Under the pieces are notes generated by a model. It saw only the letters and a list, made by a program, of their open reading frames with translations. It did no database searches and had not been told where the DNA came from. Of a stretch of 64,000 bases of DNA, positions 61,901 through 64,000 are shown in pieces. The stretch covers positions 23,270,001-23,334,000 of the forward strand of contig NC_072801.1 in NCBI RefSeq assembly GCF_028583425.1, in the 5' to 3' direction. Made by a program: the position numbers and the translations under genes. Positions within the stretch are counted from its first letter, which is position 1. Each line of letters starts with the position of its first letter. This DNA is from Eublepharis macularius (taxonomy: Eukaryota > Chordata > Lepidosauria > Squamata > Eublepharidae).

Positions 61901-62657
61901 CCATGCTTAACCAAGGGCGTTGCAAACTCTCCTCTGTCTTCATTACAGACAGTCATAAAAAGCATGCTTGACTACAAACATGCCCCTAAAAACTGCGCTA
62001 ACAGAGAGAAAAGCTGGCACTTGAAATTAATTTTTAGAGAGCGAATATCCTGTAGTTGGCTAATTGTGCAATAGTATCAGCAAGATGTATGGTCTTGGTA
62101 ACAATCCTACTTTCTCATTTTATATATCATTAGTGGAGGATTTTTCATGTCAGTGTGGAGTGGCTTCGTCTGATTACACCTGCGCAAGGTTGCCTGTCTG
62201 GATGACAAGGCATGTTATTGGCAGAGCTGGGAACTGAAAAGGTTTCTGCCTCTCCTCTTCCTGAAATGTTGTTTATACAAAGTCAACTTATTCCCCCCCC
62301 CTGAAGAAATTTAAGTAATGAAATATTGTTAACATACACTGTCATCGTGATAGGTTAATCCCCTTCCCCCCATGATCTTTTCTTCCTGTTCTGGCTATCT
62401 TGTTTTCAAGACTTGGAAAACGCACCTTTTCATCTCTTCCCCCAGTCATTCCATCACGTTCGCACAAAGCTTTTATTTTTTCTGCTGTTCCTGTTCTTGG
62501 CTTTAGGCAGTTTTGTAACTACCTTGAGATTGTGATAAAAGACATCCTGGCTCCTAATCTTCAGTGGCAAGGGGGAAGAACAGCAGCTGCCATCCGCACA
62601 ACTGCCGTGTCCTGCCTCTGGGCTCTTATTTACAGTGAGCTACTTTCTCCAGAAGAG
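34369..62657 (+). CDS. DNAAF5: DNAAF5 (HEATR2), dynein axonemal assembly factor 5, exons 1-10 (3' end missing)
   Basis: DNAAF5 is a cytoplasmic HEAT-repeat protein needed for pre-assembly of outer and inner dynein arms; loss in human causes primary ciliary dyskinesia. Ten plus-strand exons splice with compatible phases to 2046 nt (682 codons), against 855 residues in human, so roughly three exons lie beyond the right edge. Diagnostic stretches include [48 protein letters not shown]-like [10 protein letters not shown], and [20 protein letters not shown]. The protein is all alpha-helical HEAT repeats with no signal peptide or membrane span visible. Exon 1 is GC-rich and the least conserved part. 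The ATG at 34369 was chosen because of its strong Kozak context (AGCATGGCG) and the alignment of the downstream frame. The gene is divergent from PRKAR1B, as in human 7p22.3. No internal stop or frameshift was seen. Confidence 0.97.
34975..35075 (-). mobile_element. tRNA-derived SINE fragment
   Basis: TTATGCTTACAACAACCCCG and TGAGGTAGGCTCGGTTGAGA are the inverted SINE body (consensus TCACAACAACCCTGTGAGGT). The remainder is decayed. Confidence 0.55.
35180..35345. mobile_element. Penelope-like fragments, head to head
   Basis: GAGCAAGAGTCCAGTAGCAC at the left and AGTCTACTGGACTTTTGCTC at the right face each other across AACAGACATCTGAAGAAGTG. Confidence 0.6.
36115..36525 (-). mobile_element. tRNA-derived SINE split by BovB insertion
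   Basis: Tail side CCTCCTTTCTTCCCAATGTG...GTGAGGTGTGTTAGGCTG (to ~36240). It resumes CCAACTGGCCCCAAGTCG...GATCCTAGTCTAACCACTAC from ~36443, as the consensus predicts. Confidence 0.75.
36240..36442 (+). mobile_element. BovB 3' end with inverted 5' part, inserted in a SINE
   Basis: AAGCCATGACCTTTGATTTG, CAAAACCTGAGCAAGGCTGT and GTAAGTTGGAAGTAACTTAA are the BovB tail as at 47850-47980. The left ~65 bp (GTGCCGTCAAATCGCCTCCA...GACCTCCAAAAC) are the reverse complement of its own right end (GTTTTGGAGGTCATTAACTC...TTAATGGCA), a foldback expected from twin priming. Confidence 0.65.
36941..37125 (+). CDS. DNAAF5: DNAAF5 exon 2
   Basis: 185 nt between acceptor CTTGACAAG and donor GTAACA. Joined to the last G of exon 1 it gives 62 codons starting [20 protein letters not shown] and ending RCFDSIPQ, closely matching human residues following the first HEAT block ([20 protein letters not shown]). 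Confidence 0.97.
37126..39347 (+). other. DNAAF5 intron 2
   Basis: A full SINE lies at 38655-38905. The remaining 1.9 kb shows no recognised repeat or conserved frame. Confidence 0.8.
38655..38905 (+). mobile_element. tRNA-derived SINE (AATCTGGAGAGCC variant), near full length
   Basis: TTGGTGTGGTTAAGAGCGCG head, GGTTTGATTCCCCACTCC B box, GAAGCCAGCTGGGTGACCTT, TGTAAACCGCTCTGAGTGGG and GGAGGTATATAAATCGAATG then a TTGTTGTT tail. Best copy of this variant. Confidence 0.87.
39348..39472 (+). CDS. DNAAF5: DNAAF5 exon 3
   Basis: 125 nt between acceptor CTCTTTTAG and donor GTAAGCTG. It encodes [20 protein letters not shown] through LADEMHEN plus two bases of an Arg codon. The human counterpart reads [20 protein letters not shown]. 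Confidence 0.96.
39630..39862 (+). mobile_element. tRNA-derived SINE
   Basis: GTAGTATAGCAGTTAGTGTT, TAGACTAGGATCTGGAAGGC, GTTTGAACCCCACTCGGCCA (B box) and CCATTGGGGAGAAAGGCGCT then TATAAATGAAGTACATAA. Confidence 0.85.
40430..43440 (-). mobile_element. Non-LTR retrotransposon remnant (reverse transcriptase), interrupted by L1
   Basis: Reading on the minus strand from 43427: [20 protein letters not shown], then [20 protein letters not shown] (RT motif), then after the L1 interruption [19 protein letters not shown] with the ADD catalytic box (41540-41590), then [14 protein letters not shown], and further down [20 protein letters not shown] with a cysteine/histidine motif ([20 protein letters not shown]) near 40650. 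Frameshifts and stops are present; it is dead. Clade unassigned: the order RT then Cys/His C-terminus fits several squamate non-LTR families. Confidence 0.75.
41616..43133 (+). mobile_element. L1 LINE 3' end (ORF2 C-terminus and 3' UTR), 5'-truncated
   Basis: The frame runs from about 41640, with [20 protein letters not shown] and [16 protein letters not shown], through [20 protein letters not shown] (the L1 C-terminal cysteine motif) to [13 protein letters not shown], a TAG stop at 42817, then continuing in frame to 43040. Two in-frame stops (about 41637 and 42817) over some 470 codons mark a recently dead copy. The ~90-bp 3' UTR ends in AAAAAAA. Thirteen-bp duplications AATAAACGGAGAA (41603-41615) and AATAAATGGAGAA (43134-43146) bound it. 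Confidence 0.9.
43707..43822 (+). CDS. DNAAF5: DNAAF5 exon 4
   Basis: 116 nt after acceptor AACACTTTAG, with donor GTAAGTAT. It completes an Arg codon and encodes [20 protein letters not shown] through TPPYYPQG plus one base. The acidic linker ([12 protein letters not shown]) and the Pro/Tyr-rich end match human DNAAF5. Confidence 0.96.
44190..44365 (-). mobile_element. tRNA-derived SINE fragment
   Basis: TTTATTTACTTCCGAAGCAG, CAGCTTACATCCTCCTCCTT, TTTTATCCTTGCGAACACCC and GTGTGTGATTGGCCCAGGTC follow the inverted SINE order; the head is lost. Confidence 0.65.
44365..44785 (-). mobile_element. tRNA-derived SINE (long form) carrying a Harbinger MITE
   Basis: The minus-strand head is GGGGCCCCGTAGCTCAGTAG, then AGAGCATCTGCTTGGCATTC and TTTGGGTTCAATCTCCAGTT (B box). 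After the MITE the body continues to ACCTTGATAGACCAATGATC. Homologous to 22450-22790. Confidence 0.75.
44434..44667. mobile_element. PIF/Harbinger-like MITE, 234 bp, TTA target-site duplication
   Basis: GGGCCAAGCTACAAGTGAC / GTCACTTGTAGCTTGGCCC inverted termini, flanked by TTA on each side (44431-44433 and 44668-44670). Same 234-bp length as the copy at 23608-23841. Confidence 0.87.
45925..46172 (-). mobile_element. tRNA-derived SINE
   Basis: TTATTTCATTTATATGCCAC, TTTTATCCTTACAACAATCT, GTCACCCAGCAACCTTCCAT and ATCCTAGTCCAACACCCTAA then CCATTACACCATGCTGGCT. The tail region has a short internal duplication of TTTATATGCCACTTT. Confidence 0.83.
47680..48000 (+). mobile_element. BovB/RTE LINE 3' end with (CA)n tail
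   Basis: The plus frame reads [40 protein letters not shown] and WIDSIKEA, the C-terminus of the RTE/BovB reverse-transcriptase ORF. The 3' end GGAAGCGACTTGATGGCACG leads into a CACACA tail. BovB is a horizontally transferred LINE family shared by squamates and ruminants. Confidence 0.85.
48570..48802 (+). CDS. DNAAF5: DNAAF5 exon 5
   Basis: 233 nt after acceptor CCCACCTAG, with donor GTGAGTAT. It encodes [20 protein letters not shown], then a HEAT pair with [20 protein letters not shown], and ends [12 protein letters not shown]. The alignment with human ([20 protein letters not shown]) runs without gaps to the following exon. Confidence 0.96.
48803..52062 (+). other. DNAAF5 intron 5
   Basis: A LINE 3' tail lies at 49150-49322. 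Otherwise it is AT-rich unique sequence with no recognised feature. Confidence 0.75.
49150..49322 (+). mobile_element. L2/CR1-like LINE 3' tail
   Basis: TTTTAAATGTTGTTTTAATT, GTTTGCTGCCCTCGGGGAGC and GGTAGAAAGTCAACGTACAA, then an AAATAAATAAATAAAA tail. Confidence 0.55.
52063..52275 (+). CDS. DNAAF5: DNAAF5 exon 6
   Basis: 213 nt, phase 0 to 0, 71 codons, after acceptor TTCTGTTTTGCAG, with donor GTGAGAAG. It encodes [20 protein letters not shown] through HVSQCTAE. Human reads [20 protein letters not shown] at the same place. Confidence 0.96.
52276..53002 (+). other. DNAAF5 intron 6
   Basis: A 727-bp intron with no recognised repeat. Confidence 0.8.
53003..53146 (+). CDS. DNAAF5: DNAAF5 exon 7
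   Basis: 144 nt, 48 codons, after acceptor TTTGTTTGGTAG, with donor GTAGCATG. It encodes [20 protein letters not shown] through VAGHLHEQ. It aligns to human residues around [20 protein letters not shown]. The donor (CAG|GTAGCA) is weaker than the others but the frame demands it. Confidence 0.94.
53415..53640 (+). mobile_element. CR1-like LINE fragment
   Basis: TTAGGACAGACAAAGGAAGT, ACTTCTTTACTCAACAAGTA, TGTGGAACTCTC and GGTGGCTTTAAATGAGGGGT follow the order of the CR1 C-terminal coding and early 3' UTR region. No frame survives. Confidence 0.55.
55360..55608 (-). mobile_element. tRNA-derived SINE
   Basis: TTATATCATTTATATCCTGC, TTTTATCCTCACAACAGCCC, GTGACTGGCCCAGGGTCATC and GCAATCTAACCGCTACACCA. 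Near full length, inverted. Confidence 0.85.
55779..56145 (+). mobile_element. hAT-like element (CAGGGGTCCCC family)
   Basis: CTGGAGTCCCCGACATGG opens and GATGGGGACCCCTGA closes about 367 bp. Nearby GCTAGGTA and GCTAGGAT look like a decayed 8-bp duplication. The interior GATTGGCTGTGCAGAT and GTAGCAGCCATTTTGTGATT matches 32580-32894. Confidence 0.7.
56978..57146 (+). CDS. DNAAF5: DNAAF5 exon 8
   Basis: 169 nt after acceptor TTGACCAACAG, with donor GTAATC. It encodes [20 protein letters not shown] through DVIATHS plus the first base of a Gly codon. Human reads [20 protein letters not shown]. Confidence 0.95.
57147..57999 (+). other. DNAAF5 intron 8
   Basis: An 853-bp intron. I see no repeat; a 188-codon minus-strand open frame (57383-57949) lacks any recognisable domain and is treated as chance. 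Confidence 0.75.
58000..58147 (+). CDS. DNAAF5: DNAAF5 exon 9
   Basis: 148 nt after acceptor TTTCTGTTCTAG, with donor GTAGGC. It encodes [20 protein letters not shown], then [20 protein letters not shown], and ends NSQ plus two bases. It matches human [20 protein letters not shown] and DPQMRLKLFSIL. Confidence 0.96.
58270..58630 (+). mobile_element. Two LINE 3' tails
   Basis: ATGGTTTTAATTGTAAGCCA, CCTTGAGCAGGACTC (58300-58340) and later TTAGCCTTGGTAGCCATTG with TAAAATAAATCC tail (58550-58630) are typical LINE 3' UTR ends, too short to place in a clade. Confidence 0.45.
59188..59350. mobile_element. Penelope-like fragments, head to head, nearly palindromic
   Basis: AAGATTTGAGTCCAATATCA near 59199 pairs with GATGTTGGACTCAAATCTTA near 59322. 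Inside, TTGAAAG-type GGAGCTTTGACTCTCAAAAG marks the junction. The two fragments share diagnostic changes (TCATCTTAAAG), so they were copied together or gene-converted. Confidence 0.7.
59705..59830 (-). mobile_element. tRNA-derived SINE tail fragment
   Basis: A CAACAACAACAA run, then CATTTGATTTATATATCGCC, CTTCAGGGCAACTTAATGCC and CACTCAGAGCGGTTTAC: the inverted 3' part of the variant at 38655-38905. Confidence 0.75.
62507..62657 (+). CDS. DNAAF5: DNAAF5 exon 10 (last exon in the window)
   Basis: 151 nt after acceptor TTGGCTTTAG, with donor GTGTGTTT. It completes a Gly codon and encodes [20 protein letters not shown], then [20 protein letters not shown], and ends LLSPEE. This is the best conserved block of the gene. 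Human continues with IRDVQETLMPQVL, which must lie past position 64000. Confidence 0.96.
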
Positions 62658-64000
62658 GTGTGTTTGCCCCTCCTGCCTGAGTCAATTGTACTGTAAAACC
62701 CTGCATGGAATATTGACTTCCGGGAACACAAGTCATGTTTAGGTTTTTTGTTTTGTGTTTTAATGAAATTCTAGCCCAGGCAAAAATACAGGCCTAGGGA
62801 GATGAGCTTTGAGTATCCTTTTTCCCCATCCAAACTTGTAAAATGACAGTAAATAAAAAAGACACTTGGATGGGACAGTTCTTTTATGTGAAGAGATAAT
62901 ATTCAGCAATTTCACCCATTAGCTGGTGGTGTAAAAATCAGTTAATAGACATTTGAAATCTTTTCTTTTTGCTCAGCTGTTAATGTACTTTGTATTTTAA
63001 CTCCTTATCTCTGCTTAGATACCCTGACAATTTTCATGGCCAAGTCAATAAAAATGGACTTATTTTGGCCAATCAGACCACTACACATTTCTGTAAAATG
63101 AGTCCAAAACATCTGCTCTGTGTATTTTCATGAGAGGTCAAAGGTCCTGTTGGGTTCCCAGAGAGGAGATAGCATTTTAGCTCAAAGGAAGTTGTGATGT
63201 TTAGAGCATTGGCCTTCTACTGCATAGGTCAGGTAGCACGAGTGGATCGTGGCGTAAGGTTGCACCAGCTGTCATTCTCCTCCCTTTTCTGTTTTTGCTT
63301 GGGCTTTTGTTTTTAATTCAAGGCAAAAGCTGGAGGGGGGCGTGGTTACAGGAAGAAAGAGAACAGAAAAAGAAGAAAACTTGGGGAGGATGATTGCAAC
63401 AAAGGGTTAAAGTTGGATTTCAGGTCCACAAAGACTGGAGACTGTTAGGTGAGATGTTTAAATTTAAACATGAGCACCACCTTCAGGAATATTGAAGAAA
63501 GGCTAATTTTGCAGGGTGATTTTCATGTTAGGTATTGAATTCTTAATACCTAGAAACATTTGCATCCTCCCCTCTCCAAACTGCACCAAAAACTATGGCC
63601 CTAAAACTGTAGCTCATGGGAAAATCAGTAGGCTCCAAAGAATGAGGAGGGTGGCTGGAACCTAAGAGAGTTACTTTGGGCACACATCAGAGCATTTGCA
63701 CCTACCCACTGGGATAATGAAAGAAGAGGCAGATATCCACCCATATCCACAACTCCTCTCTGATCCAAAGCAGTTTGGCATGCAGCCAGGGAGATGGGGT
63801 GCTTGAAGAAAAGTAAGTGTTTGACCACAGTAGTACTTTGGTTTCTGACCTGTAATTTAACACAGCATTTTTCATTTATTCATTTATTGTCTACCTTTCT
63901 CCCTGAAACTCAAGGTGTATTTACACAGTGTAAGTCAGATACAGTTGACAAGAAGGGACATCTATTAAACAAAGCAATAAGGTTTGCATTGCAGAAATCT
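62658..64000 (+). other. DNAAF5 intron 10 (partial)
   Basis: Continues past the right edge. A short inverted LINE tail lies at 63865-63935 (CTACCTTTCTCCCTGAAACT). Nothing else recognised. Confidence 0.75.

Larger units (their letters stand above)
58148..62506 (+). other. DNAAF5 intron 9
   Basis: Two LINE tails (58270-58345 and 58480-58630), a Penelope foldback (59188-59350) and a SINE tail (59705-59830). From 59850 to 62500 nothing is recognised apart from a CA run near 60352. Confidence 0.78.

Overview
The window is vertebrate nuclear DNA, almost certainly from a squamate reptile (lizard or gecko grade; I cannot name the species). The evidence is intron-split genes with GT-AG junctions, very low coding density, and a repeat load typical of squamates: tRNA-derived SINEs, 5S rRNA-derived SINEs, BovB/RTE, CR1 and L2-like LINE tails, a Penelope-like element, an L1 fragment, and several families of hAT and Harbinger MITEs. 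There are no bacterial-style operons, CRISPR arrays or canonical structural RNA genes.

Two protein genes are present, arranged head to head. On the minus strand, from 23173 down to the left edge, is the 5' part of PRKAR1B (type I-beta regulatory subunit of cAMP-dependent protein kinase). Its first three coding exons lie at 22977-23153, 4172-4342 and 933-1024. They encode the dimerisation/docking domain, the inhibitory pseudosubstrate linker and the start of the first cAMP-binding domain; the rest lies beyond the left edge. On the plus strand, from 34369 to 62657 and on past the right edge, is DNAAF5 (HEATR2), a HEAT-repeat cytoplasmic factor for pre-assembly of axonemal dynein arms. Ten exons are visible. 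They splice in frame to 2046 nt (682 codons), with about 170 C-terminal residues missing off the window. The gene order and divergent orientation match human 7p22.3.

Layout: 1-34 kb is PRKAR1B introns and the shared upstream region, heavily filled with transposon debris. It includes a CpG-rich island near 27.0-27.7 kb with a consensus CRE, and a nearly complete but broken Penelope-like element at 25.0-26.8 kb flanked by its own inverted arms. At 34.2-34.95 kb is the CpG island and GC-rich first exon of DNAAF5, with RFX X-box-like motifs just upstream of the ATG, as expected for a motile-cilia gene. From 35 to 64 kb are the DNAAF5 introns, with nested insertions such as an L1 3' end inside an antisense non-LTR element, with a 13-bp target-site duplication.

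I did not find an unknown multi-gene system. The most interesting material is structural: several foldback elements with readable target-site duplications, nested insertions whose order can be reconstructed, recurrent head-to-head Penelope fragments, a 39-codon in-frame tandem duplication of unknown origin, a pure 27-unit AAGAG array, and candidate regulatory sites that fit the biology of the two genes (CRE near a PKA subunit gene, X-boxes at a ciliary gene).
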